Of a stretch of DNA of 64,000 nucleotides, positions 48,771-58,491 are shown in pieces. Every line of letters begins with the position of its first letter. The stretch's first letter is position 1. Location: NCBI GenBank assembly GCA_012862575.1, contig BLSF01000033.1:248001-312000 (forward strand), written 5' to 3'. Below the pieces are notes generated by a model. The model was not told the DNA's origin. It worked only from the letters and a program-made list of their open reading frames with translations, and made no database searches. The position numbers and the translations under genes were made by a program. Source of the DNA: Parietichytrium sp. I65-24A. Taxonomy: Eukaryota; Sar; Bigyra; Thraustochytrida; Thraustochytriidae.

Positions 48771-49155
48771 TGAGGGAGGGAGTGAATGTATGTGTGTGTA
48801 ACGGTGGTGTACTCGCAGACGGTGTTGGGAGGTTGGGAGTGTTGGATGAAATATACCGTTTTTGAATTGGGTTCTGACGAACTGTTCATGAGCATGTAGG
48901 ACCAGATACGTGGACTTGTAGAAGGCGGGCCTTGAATCTCCTGCGTAGCCGGAGCTCACGCCAAACCAATAAGGTAGTTGGCCTCGAAAAGCAGTCGTCT
49001 TTGAGTCTACGAAATACGGTAAAGCGGATTCCCAATCACGTTATTCATTAACAAGCCTTATGAGTAGCTCGCAGTACTACCTGACTCCCTACCAAGGTCC
49101 TATACGGAAGAGTGGAGGCTAGGCTAGGGCCAGCTCCGTCACCTCAGGAGTTGCG

Positions 49156-49205
49156 GAACCCTTCTGCAGAACCCTTCTGCAGAACCCTTCTGCAGAACCC
49201 TTTTG
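49156..49205. repeat. 13-nt tandem repeat (GAACCCTTCTGCA), 3 copies plus partial
   Basis: Lies 70-120 nt before the Mpv17 ATG. Three exact copies and a fourth truncated one. Confidence 0.9.
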
Positions 49206-49276
49206 TGGCAGCATTGTTTGCAGGGCATACCCGTGGGGTACGCGCGTACGGCGGTGGCGTACGGTGTCCCAGCAAG

Positions 49277-49828
49277 ATGCTGCGCGCGTTGGCCAGCAGG
49301 TACGACGAGCTGCTGCGGCGGCGGCCGCTGCTGACGAAGGCGGTGACGGGCGGGGTGGTGGCCGCCGCGGGGGATCTGAGCACGCAGGTGCTCTTCGGCT
49401 CGGATCAGGACGAGAACGACGGCGCACGAAGGGTGGACTGGGCGCGCAATGCGAGGTTCTTGGCGCTGGGCGGCGGCCTGATCGCGCCCACGCTACACGT
49501 CTGGTACGGAGTGCTAGGGAGAGTGATCGCGGGCGGCTCGGTGCGGGCGGTGGCGGCTCGGACTTGCGTGGATCAATTCGTGTTTGCGCCGATGTTTATT
49601 GCGGTGATTTTCCCGACTCTGAGCTTTATGGAGAAGAAGCCGATGGATAAGACGCTCGAACAGCTCGAGGAGATATGGTGGCCCACTGTGCAAAGGAATT
49701 GGGGGTGGTGGATTCCAGTGCAATTCGTCAACTTTCGATACGTTCCAATGCGGTATCAAGTCCTCTTCTCAAACGGCGCCGGCGTTGTGTGGAATAGCTA
49801 TTTGTCGTATGTGTCTCAAAAGAAGTAA
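49277..49828 (+). CDS. Mpv17/PMP22 family membrane protein
   Basis: 183 residues from the ATG at 49277 (MLRALASRYDELLRRRPLLT). The frame extends upstream to a GTG only. It has the family length and signatures: the GDLSTQVLFG motif in the first quarter, ARNARFLALGGGLIAPTLHVWYG, and the C-terminal NWGWWIPVQFVNFRYVPMRY followed by WNSYLSYVSQKK. Four membrane segments are expected. Family members sit in the inner mitochondrial or peroxisomal membrane and have been described as channels; which organelle applies here cannot be told. No intron. It converges with the four-exon coiled-coil gene, only 311 nt apart. Confidence 0.95.
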   Translation: MLRALASRYDELLRRRPLLTKAVTGGVVAAAGDLSTQVLFGSDQDENDGARRVDWARNARFLALGGGLIAPTLHVWYGVLGRVIAGGSVRAVAARTCVDQFVFAPMFIAVIFPTLSFMEKKPMDKTLEQLEEIWWPTVQRNWGWWIPVQFVNFRYVPMRYQVLFSNGAGVVWNSYLSYVSQKK

Positions 49829-50139
49829 TCGGGAGTGTTTGTCTGTGGGTGCTTTTTTTACCGTTTTTCTGTTTACTTTGTAATGCTGTGCTTTACACGC
49901 AAATCGCAAACAAAAAAATACAGCTACATGAGATTGTCACTCGTCGAGACTTGCTTGCTTTAACTAGGCGGCATCCATTTTCGCCAGCTGAGTGCACGTT
50001 GTTTATATGTGAAACACTTTAGAAAAACAATTTTTCCTCAACTCTGTGGCTATAAAAAAGAATTAAAATTATGCGAAGAGATACCTCTCGAAAGCAACAG
50101 AAAAAGAAAAAAAAACAGACAAGCTTCGATCACTCGCAC
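49829..50139. other. Short convergent spacer
   Basis: 311 nt, AT-rich with A-runs near 49910-49920 and 50100-50115. No feature is recognised. Confidence 0.7.
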
Positions 50140-51760
50140 TCACGCATACGCTGTGGCATAAGCCATTGGCGCCGAAGCCCCCGCATATGCTGTAGCTTGC
50201 GCAAACTGCCCGAATGCACGCCTTCGAACACCCTCAAAGATCTGGTCCCTCTCTTCTTTGCGCTGATGTTTAAGCGTTGAGAGTTGGCCTTCCATGGACG
50301 CAATGTTTGAGGTGATGGCTCCGCGGAGTGCAGCCAAGAGCTGTACCTGGACCTCCACAATCTGGTTGCACTGCTGCAAGATCCCCATATTTTCTCGAAT
50401 TTTACCCGAGGCGTGCACCTGAAGGTATAGAACACAATTCAATCAGGATGAGTAAAAGAATGTGCGAATGTCAAAGAGGAGCAAACAGGAGCAGGCATAG
50501 ACTTACGTTGTTGGCAAAGTCTCCGATATTTCCAAAAGCCGCGCCGACGAGAAGGGTTCCCCCGAAGTTCTGTATTTGAAGAAAAGGAGTGTTGTTAGCC
50601 AACTTGCAAATCCGTAGTCATTTGAAATGCGCACAGGGAAAAACTTACCGCTCCTCTCAAACGTGGCATTGGGGTTCTTCCAATCTGTGCGGCAAGGCTA
50701 GGATAACGTGAACGGGCCTCGTTCGGAAAAGACGCCCAAGCCCTTTCAAGAAGCATGTATGCTTCGTTTGCCGGACGCTGAGACTCGTTGATGAGCCTAT
50801 CTCTCTGATACTGGTTCGCAGTCTCAAAAAACTCGGGGCCCCTGCGGTCGTCGATGATGTTGACAAATTGCGCGGTCTGATTAGCTCCCATGGCTTGCTG
50901 CAGCATGCTCATGCTCTGCCCGTACAGCTGCTGGGCTTGTCTTACAATGCCTATGACCTGGTCCATCTGTTGCAGCAAAATGTTTTCGGACTGGAGTGCA
51001 TTATTTTGGCTGGCAATGTTGCTCTCTATCTGCCTTAGTCGTGGGGTTTGCGGCGCGCTTGTCACGGCTTGCTCATACATATCTACTCGTTTGTCTTCCA
51101 GCTGTTGTTTGAATGACACGCTATTCTCGCACTGGTGCATGGCCTGGGTCTGCTGCTTTAAAACTCGCTGCTCCTCGTCCCTCTGCCCTGTCCACGATTC
51201 TTGGCACGCAATCATTTTTTGCAGATCGCCCTTCAGGCGCTCCACCTTCTCGTGCCTGTTAAATTGCATGTAATGAAAAAATCTTGGGTTCTCCTACTCG
51301 AGCGAGAAGAAACAACAAAGAAGCACAGTCTGATGAGCAACGGTGTCGCACTCTCACAGCAAGAGCAAGAAACATGTCGTCAACTTACATTGCGCCGGAT
51401 CCGCGCCTCCAGTTTGGGCTGATCTCTACGAGCTTTCGCCAAACTGCCCTCCAACTTTCCAATCTTGTCCTGCGTTCTGTTCACTTCCGCCCGAGCTCCC
51501 GCTAGGCCGTTCTCTGCGCCGGCTAGCCCGTCGATCTGCTGCACAACATTGGCGTACTCTTGAAAGAACGCCTGTCCAAAAGGCTCGTTCGACTGCCCCT
51601 GCGGCGCATAGCTGGTGCTCCCTTCGTAGCTGCCACTCGGCGCCGAAGGCCCCCAATTGCCGCCACCCCAGCCGTCCTCCACGGCTATTGCAGCAGGCAC
51701 TGCCGCGTACGCCTCCTGTAGCAGCGCCTTGCCCGAGTCCGCCTTGCTGTCCGAGTACAT
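50140..51760 (-). CDS. Four-exon coiled-coil orphan protein (437 aa)
   Basis: A spliced model from four phase-0 pieces: exon 1 51760-51389 (124 codons, ATG MYSDSKADSGKALLQ), exon 2 51248-50649 (200 codons), exon 3 50569-50507 (21 codons) and exon 4 50418-50140 (92 codons plus stop). Donors are GTAAGT, GTAAGT and GTAAGT; acceptors of introns 2 and 3 are clear (ATACAG, CTTCAG). The acceptor of intron 1 is less certain: the stronger CAG at 51256 would break the frame, whereas the AG at 51249 keeps it. The protein has a Gly/Ser/Pro-rich start, then a long Gln/Glu-rich coiled coil (about 65-290), a short hydrophobic Gly-rich exon (NFGGTLLVGAAFGNIGDFAN) and a second helical region ending in Ala-Tyr-rich ATAYAGASAPMAYATAYA. 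I recognise no family. Confidence 0.75.
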
Positions 51761-52979
51761 TTGCCCTGCTGCTGGGTCGACAACCAACTAACCAACCAAC
51801 CAACCAGTTGAACAAATAAACAATCAATCAATCAATCAAGCTACTGGCCAGTGGCGTTCAACGCGGTCGCGGTCGCAGAGTTCCCGATTTGCCGGAGCCT
51901 CGAGCTATGTGTGCTCTTCTTGCTTTGCTATATCTCCTCCTCCGTGTTCTTCTTCTACTTGCATCTACTTGCTCTCTTTCATTCTTGACTGTGTTGACTG
52001 TGAGTAGTCCGAGCACCTGAGAGTGGAAACAGAGGCAATCTTTGTTGGCGTGCAGTAGGGAAAAAGAAGTAGACAAGTATGCGTTGTTATCTCCTTTTCC
52101 GGAGTCCTGGACTTCCTGGACACGACAATTTGTCAACTTCAATGAGGCCGGGGCTCGGCAAGCTTCGTTCTGTTATGCCGCTCTCTTGGGCGATACAGAG
52201 GCAGTCGCGGAGCGCGGCCGAGTCGGTGTTGCGGGCGTTGTGAAATGAATGTTGCGAACCGAGAGCGTTATGGAGACAAAATGGAAGTGTTCGTTGGGCT
52301 TTTTTCTGCGGTTTCATCACGAAGGTTTCAGTTGGATTTACATGTTAATTAACATCTTGTTAGTAAGGTGTATGTCGCAGTAAGCATCTAGTTGACGATC
52401 GTTTCCTAATAGTATGACCAAGCTCAGCTTAGACTTGGATCCATCGAACTTTAGTAGACACATCGCTAAGCTCGATGGATTCGAAGTACTCTACCAGAAC
52501 ACTCTGATGGATTCAGCTGACTGCGCTGACTCATGCCACATTGCCTGTGACCAACAAAGTCGCCAAGGAAAGTTTTCCTTGCAGCGAGTGCATGAGAAGC
52601 CCCAATTAAAGTGATATCTTTCTGCTTAATCAGATGAGCTGAATCCCGGCATTCGAGAACTCCAACAGATCAAGATTCGAGGATGAGTGTGTTTTTTCTG
52701 GCACAGCAATGGAATTCAGAATTCAGACAGTGGCGTCAAAGTTGTCCAGTCTAGCTGACTGCATGGTGCCAAAAGAACAGAATTCAGCAGATAAGACCCG
52801 TAGACCAATTGCGTGCACTGCCAGTTCTCTCCGCCACAAGTGACGGGCCAACATAGGGGTAGACACGCAGGTCATCCCCTTGTGAGCGGAAGCAAGAGTG
52901 CTCCTGGCTTCTGCGCGCCATTCAATCGATATCCTCGTGGTAGCTCGGCACTGTGAGTACCGGCAGTCCCGCATGTACC
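51761..52979. other. Intergenic region
   Basis: Between the 5' end of the coiled-coil orphan and the 3' end of PIG-H. Has ACCA/ATCA tetranucleotide repeats (51785-51838). An inverted repeat ATCCATCGA (52439-52447) / TCGATGGAT (52472-52480) has a 24-nt loop. A 66-codon frame at 52414 starts with ATG but shows no recognisable content and was not called. Confidence 0.55.
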
Positions 52980-53369
52980 TCATAAAGGATACTTCTCCTT
53001 CATCCACGCTTCATTATCCTCCAGCGCCTCGCATATGTCTGAGCAAGCCGCCCGCAGCTTTTCTCTCGGCGTCTGTGCCGAGTCCGCTATTCTCAGCAGC
53101 GGGCCGCGCTTTCTATCGGGCACCACCAGAAACAACGCCGTTCGAACGGTACATCCCGCCAGCACCTCCGCAATAAACGCGCGATGAACTCGCGGTAGGG
53201 CCACAAACTCTCCGTCCCGCACCTGTATCCCCAGTCTCGGCACCACCGTAACTACCTGTCCTCTGTCGCTCTGCTTTGAGCCGCCCAGGAGCACCCTCGC
53301 CAACAATGCTGCTGCTGCCAGCGCAGCGGCTATTAGCTGCCAGCCCAGGAACTCGCCGCTCTCAGCCAT
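52980..53369 (-). CDS. PIGH: PIG-H/GPI15-like subunit of GPI N-acetylglucosaminyltransferase
   Basis: 129 residues from a clean ATG (MAESGEFLGWQLIAAALAAA). One hydrophobic segment (about 10-30) is followed by a compact PIG-H-type domain: VVTVVPRLGIQVRDGEFVAL, then VHRAFIAEVLAGCTVRTALF and LVVPDRKRGPLLRI. The order 'log-like beta strand, GLGIQV, xIxxVxINExxxG, YYL/ALF' is that of PIG-H. The complex transfers GlcNAc to phosphatidylinositol on the cytosolic face of the ER, the first step of GPI-anchor synthesis. It is shorter than animal PIG-H (about 190). No GA leader is visible. The call is based on motif order, without an alignment. Confidence 0.7.
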   Translation of the reverse strand: MAESGEFLGWQLIAAALAAAALLARVLLGGSKQSDRGQVVTVVPRLGIQVRDGEFVALPRVHRAFIAEVLAGCTVRTALFLVVPDRKRGPLLRIADSAQTPREKLRAACSDICEALEDNEAWMKEKYPL

Positions 53370-54308
53370 GTCGAGTCAAACTCTGTGTTTACGAACGTTG
53401 TGTTCCAGACCCACCCACCCACCGTCTCGAGAGTCGAGAGTCTTGATTAGGACTCGCAGCTACTTTGCTTACTTTGCACAACGACCCAGTCGCGAATGGC
53501 GCGCTCCGTGTTATAGTATATGCCCCTATAGCTAGCTACCACTTCTTCGGTGGAATGGAAGCAGAATATCGTACTGCGTACACCTGCGTTCAAGCACTAA
53601 GCATACTTTCCTTCAAGTACTGCACCTCATACAGGACTCGGAGGAGTCCCAGTCTGTGTAATTAGTGATAGACGATGCTACACTCACGAAAGCACCGTGT
53701 CTGGTAGTATCGGTATTATATCCTTTGACCTGGAGTCTTGAGTTTTGATTTCACCAATCAAGACACAGAACTGCACTAATTGCACTACACACTGATCATC
53801 AAGAAACGTTTTGGTTTGGTTAAATAATTGATCATAGCTTGCAAAATCAATCCACTTGGAACGCAGCGGAAGTGAACGAGAGCGAGCAGCTGTAACCCCT
53901 GGTGCGTGGAACGTGGAAATAACAGGTTACTAATACAACATGCGATGTAACATACACAAATGCACAACCAAAGTCGTGAGCTCAACTAACTCTAAAGCGT
54001 TCCCGACCTCTTACCTACTTGTTCACAACCCACCAAGACACACCCATCTTACCATCTTCCACTAAATACTACTATCTACCGGTGTAGTATTGAGCGGGGG
54101 AAAACGTTCCGCACTCAAGTGCTATTAGGTATCTATCCAAATTGGTAGAACTAACGGGAACCGGCGTGGAGGCTGAGGACAGCAAACGCAGAGAGAACCT
54201 GAAGAGAAAGAAAGAGAAAGAGAGAAAGAGAGAGAGAGGCAAGTGTGCAAGTGTGGGGAGAAAAGGTATCGCGCAAAGGGTTCCGGAGGGTGTCAGTGCG
54301 AAGAGGAG
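53370..54308. other. Divergent promoter region between PIG-H and the LRR gene
   Basis: Contains TAG/CTA-rich sequence (53500-53740) and the GA tract (54189-54239) of the LRR gene. No gene is supported. Confidence 0.6.
54189..54239 (+). promoter_or_regulatory. Purine-rich leader tract of the LRR gene
   Basis: CAGAGAGAACCTGAAGAGAA followed by AGAAAGAGAAAGAGAGAAAG and more GA on the sense strand, about 70 nt before the ATG at 54309. Confidence 0.45.
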
Positions 54309-57300
54309 ATGGGCAAGTATGAGACTGTCGAGCGAGAGAGCGTCTCGTGGAGCTTTTGGCGTGTGGACTCCTTGGACGAAGGACTCCAGGCGATGGATCG
54401 CGAAGAGGCTTTGCGGTGAGTTGGTCGCCCCGCAGCTGAGCGGACAGAAAGTAGTGTGGCGTGATGTCCTGACGAGATCCTCCTTCCCACCCGCAGGTTC
54501 AATAAGGATCCGATGAGGTTAGGGCGAGATGGGGCGAGGAAAGTCGCGGTGGCGCTCAAGGGAAATAGAACGCTTCGACAGGTGAAGTAGGTAATAGAGA
54601 TCTTTATTGGTTGGAGCATCGAAAGCTCGGGAGTTCACAGGTTTCGTGATATCGTCCGCTGTTACAACTCATTCATGCTTTCGGCTCACAACCTTCGTTT
54701 GTTTTCTGATTTTGCAATTAGTCTCTCGGGGCATCTAATTGGTGCTGAAGGCGCTTCTGCGATCGGTCAAGCTTTGGAGGGAAACATCGCGTTGACTTAC
54801 TTGGAGTACGTGTTTGTTTGAAACAGGTTTTGAACAGCCCTGACTAAACGTTTTATTTCTGTGACTGACGAGATCATGTCGTTTTTTTGGAACTAGAATT
54901 CAGTCTAATGGCATTGGGGCGGAAGGAGCATCATGGATTGGTCGCGCGTTGGGAAGGAATACTTCGTTGACTTTCTTGGGGTACGTGTGTCTTCGCTCAA
55001 ACATCAAATTACCTGATTTAAAATTTCCCCCTTTTCTGTGACTGACGGTTCGTGCAACTCTTAAAAATAGGCTCTCTTGGAATGGTATTGGTGTTGAAGG
55101 TGCAAGGGCGATTGGTCTTGCGCTGGAGAAGAACAACACTCTGACTTCCTTGAAGTACGTGTGGCTTTGGCGTCGGTTTTTGTGAAATCTTCTGAATCTT
55201 TTCTGATCTCTTGTTCATGCTGTTGCAAACTGCTTTTCGCTTTTTTTCTGGAAATAGTCTTTCTTGGAATGAAATTCTCAATGAAGGAGCATCAGCAATC
55301 GGCTGTGCTTTGGCGAAGAACACTGCACTGACTGACTTGGAGTACGCGTGGCTTTGACTTGTATTTCACGCTCTTGTTGTATCTTCTTGTTCGTGGTCCC
55401 TGACGAGTTCATGTCCCCTTGTAATAGACTTTACTCCAATGGAATCGGAGCTGAAGGATCCTTGGGAATCGGCCGCGGGTTGAAGGAGAACTCTGCGCTG
55501 GCTTCGTTGCAGTACGTGTGACATTCACAACGATTTCGAGGCACCCTGAGGGATTGACCAAACTTTCCTGCTCCTATGACTGACATCATCACGCCCTTTC
55601 TGCCATAGGCTTTCTACGAATAATATTGGTGCCGAAGGAGCATCAGCGATCAGTTGCGCGTTAGAAAAAAACACTTCCCTGACAAAATTGAGGTGCGTGC
55701 GACTTTGACGCCAGTGCCGTGAATACGTTTTGTCGTTAGCCACTGACGTCTCGTTGTAAACAGCCTTTGGAGAAGCAACATTGGAGATGAAGGAGCATCA
55801 GCGTTCGGTCGTGCTTTGGAGAAGAACACTGCGCTGTTTTCGTTGTAGTACGTTTGGCTTTGACACCGGATTTGCGCAAGCGTGTAGTACGTTTCTTGCA
55901 CTCTGTGGCTGACGCAATTCTTTTCTGGACATACTCTTTCTTGGAGTGCAATCGGTGATGATGGAGCATCAGCAATATGCCGTGCGTTGGACAGGAATAC
56001 CACGTTAACTTCCTTGAGGTATGTGTGCCCTTGATATCTACATCGCGCATAAATCACGTTTGTGCCCACACGTATTGTGGCTGACGATTTCATGCCTTCC
56101 TAAAAAACAAACAAGTCTTGGAAATAATAGCATTGGCACTAAAGGAGCAACGGCGATCAGTTGCGTGTTGGAAAAGAATAGTGTCTTGACTTTCCTGAAG
56201 TACGTGTGATTTTGGCGTCGGCTTGTAGTACTGGATAGTGCCTGACCTGGTCTTTTGGTGTATGTGACTTACGAATTGGTTTCTGTTTTGGAAAAATAGC
56301 CTTTCTTCGAATAAGATTGGTGCTGAAGGAGCACTGGAAATCGGTCGCGCGCTGGAGAAGAATACTGTGCTGACTTGCCTGCAGTACGTGTGACTTTCAC
56401 AGCGATTTCGCACAACCATTGAGCACCTACCTAACCCTCTTGTTTCTGTAATTGCCAATTTCGCGCAACTTGACACAGGCTTTCTTCAAATAGAATTGGT
56501 GCTGCAGGAGCACTGGGGATCGGTCGCGCGCTAGAGGGGAACACGGCGCTGTCTTCCTTGCAGTACGTGTGACTTTAACAACGAAATTTCACAAGGATTG
56601 ACTACCTACCCAACCTTGCTTGCTGTTTTCATGACTGACGATGTTACGCATTTCTTAATCAGGCTTTCTACAAACGAGCTTGGCGCTGAAGGAGCAACGA
56701 CGATCTGTTGCGCCTTGGAGAAAAATAACGCGCTTACGAAACTGGCGTACGTGTGACTTTGACACCGATAATATGATAACATTTTGTACGAAACTAGGAA
56801 TGTGAGTTCTTTGTCGCTGACGACTTGGTGCCTCTTTGGTGCCTCTTTCTTTTTTAACCAGGTTTTGGGGAAATGATATTGGAGACGATGGGGCATCATC
56901 ATTTGGTCGCATGTTGGAGAAGAACACTGTTCTGGATTCGTTGTAGTAGGTGAGATTTTGCCTCGCATTCTGGACTTCTTGTGGCTGACGGAGTTTTCTT
57001 TCTTTGGGAAACAGTCTTTTGGACAACGAAATTGGCGATGAAGGAGCATCAGCGATCTGCCGCGCGTTGGAGAAGAACACTACGCTGACTTTGTTGAAGT
57101 AAGTGTGACTTGTCTGAGTGCCAAAGAACGGTCCTTATGGTGATGTTGCTGCGTTGTCTTTGACAAACTTCATTATTCTTAATTAGTCTTGCTGACAATC
57201 AAATTGGCGATGAAGGAGCATCATCGATCGCTCGCGCTTTGGAGAAGAACACCACACTGACCAAGTTGGAGTACGTGTGACGCTAGCACAGATTTCGTGA

Positions 57301-57474
57301 AACTCTTCTTCTTTCGTACCTTTCTCTTGCTTTGTAGCTGACAGTTTCCATGTCTTCTCAAATAGGCTTCGGGAGAATTACATGTATGCTGAAAAATTAT
57401 CGCCAATCGTTCACGCACTGGGTAGAAACACGGCACTGACCCTTCGCACTCACATGCACAGTCCATTGACTTGA
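54309..57474 (+). CDS. RNI-like leucine-rich repeat protein with one repeat per exon (18 exons)
   Basis: The spliced model encodes 521 residues (517 if exon 10 uses the downstream AG). Exons: 54309-54415, 54497-54586, 54722-54805, 54897-54980, 55071-55154, 55258-55341, 55428-55511, 55609-55692, 55764-55847, 55935(or 55947)-56018, 56116-56199, 56300-56383, 56479-56562, 56663-56746, 56862-56945, 57015-57098, 57187-57270, 57366-57474. All introns are phase 2. Exons 3-17 are each 84 nt and encode one 28-residue repeat with pattern LSxNxIGxEGAxAIGxALEK then NTxLTSLx, the ribonuclease-inhibitor/NLRC3 type. Exon 2 is a variant repeat of 90 nt and exon 18 carries a last degenerate repeat and the stop. 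The 36-residue N-terminus (MGKYETVERESVSWSFWRVD) has no known domain. It should fold as a bare curved LRR solenoid, likely for protein binding; the partner is unknown. Confidence 0.87.
54722..57270 (+). repeat. Tandem exon-intron repeat units (about 155-200 nt each, 15 units)
   Basis: Each unit is an 84-nt exon plus a 69-115-nt intron. Introns share GTACGTGTG(ACTTTGAC)-like donors and a CTGAC-like motif (CTGACG, CTGACA) 20-45 nt before an AG acceptor, so introns were copied together with the exons. Exon identity is highest in the GAAGGAGCATCAGCGATC core. Confidence 0.85.
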
Positions 57475-58491
57475 TTGTCATAAGTGTAAAGCAGCCTGCG
57501 AAGAAAAACTTTTCATTTTACTTGCCACATCTTTTTTCACTGAACAGAGAAATTAAAAGTGAGAACGGAGAAACTTAATCGACCGAGATTGGAGTCTCTG
57601 GCACTCGTTTTTGGAACGAAACATTTCAATTTAAACGAAGAAGAGGGCCATCGCTTTTTGTGTTTCTGGTCTGCTGCGGCTGTGGACTTCGACGTTCGAC
57701 GGACTCAAGACAGACGCATGAGAACCTTGCAGATCTATCAACAAACTGCCAGATACACACATTCGGTGATGTTTATTGACAATTGAACAGCTTGTTACGG
57801 AATACGTAAAGGCATGTGTAGAGATAAAGATGATTTTTTCTGGAGAATGACTTCACCGTGTCGTGTTCGAGTCGCAAATTGGTCTCCCTAGCATGAATTT
57901 GTGCTGATGCCGCAAAGAGCCATTTTGTCGACTACAGTTTCACACATTTCGTCAAGGACATAATGGCACGCTGTTTTCCTCGCGACGGAGAAAGCAACAT
58001 GATTGCACGTTATTCAGCTTTTAAAAAAGCTTTTTATTTCACGCTTACAGCAAACCTAATCGTGAGCACCAATCCGAGATCCTTGAAAGGGGCTCTTTAT
58101 TGTTCACGTATGCAGCAGGAGAACTTCGTTGGAGAAACCCTCGCCGCTCCTATCCTTTACCGGTACCTGCAACCGAATCGATCCCTAAGCTGTACTCTCC
58201 GCGTACTCTACCGCCAGCAGGGGTACGCGCGGACCGTTCAGACACCACCATTAAACACCAAAGAAGCGTACGTCTTCCCCTGCGCCCCTCCTCCGAGCTG
58301 CCACAACCGTCGCCTTCCGCACCGCCCGTATCTCTTCTTCATAGACGCACTCGCGTACACTTCGCAGTCCTCGCGTACACACGAGCCGTCGAGGACACCG
58401 CGGCTCGGGGACAGCGAAGCAAGAGCAGATCAGTAAAAACCAAAAGGCCAAAGTTAGGTTTGCGACGGGAGATAGAGACAGTTGCGAAGGG
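57475..58491. other. Intergenic region between LRR and FHA genes
   Basis: Both flanking genes are on the plus strand. A 157-codon frame (57963-58436) begins with ATG but its composition is that of random sequence and it runs into the FHA promoter, so it was not called. A weak purine-rich stretch (58462-58491) precedes the FHA start. Confidence 0.55.

Larger units (their letters stand above)
48656..49276. other. Divergent promoter region between ENKD1-like and Mpv17 genes, repeat-rich
   Basis: About 620 nt containing the (CT)n tract, CA/TG dinucleotides, a 10-nt tandem repeat (48723-48770), TAG-rich sequence (48890-49110) and a 13-nt tandem repeat (49156-49205). Both promoters must be here. 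Confidence 0.6.

Noticed and set aside
48656-48895. 80-residue N-terminal extension of the ENKD1-like protein from an upstream in-frame ATG
   Set aside because: It is KHT and ER repeat derived from simple DNA repeats, with the family-like start downstream.
52414-52614. 66-codon ATG frame
   Set aside because: Too short, no recognisable motif, and overlaps an inverted repeat.
54900-57080. Several minus-strand frames of 70-150 codons opposite the LRR array
   Set aside because: Repeated antisense shadows of the 84-nt exons; they resemble each other only because the exons do.
54309-57474. Array of regularly spaced repeats considered as a CRISPR-like array
   Set aside because: The repeats are coding exons with splice sites and LRR content in a eukaryote.
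57840-57890. GTTCGAGTC, resembling a tRNA T-loop
   Set aside because: No flanking T-stem, anticodon arm or acceptor stem can be drawn around it.
57963-58436. 157-codon ATG frame before the FHA gene
   Set aside because: No conserved pattern, random-like composition, and it fills the expected FHA promoter.
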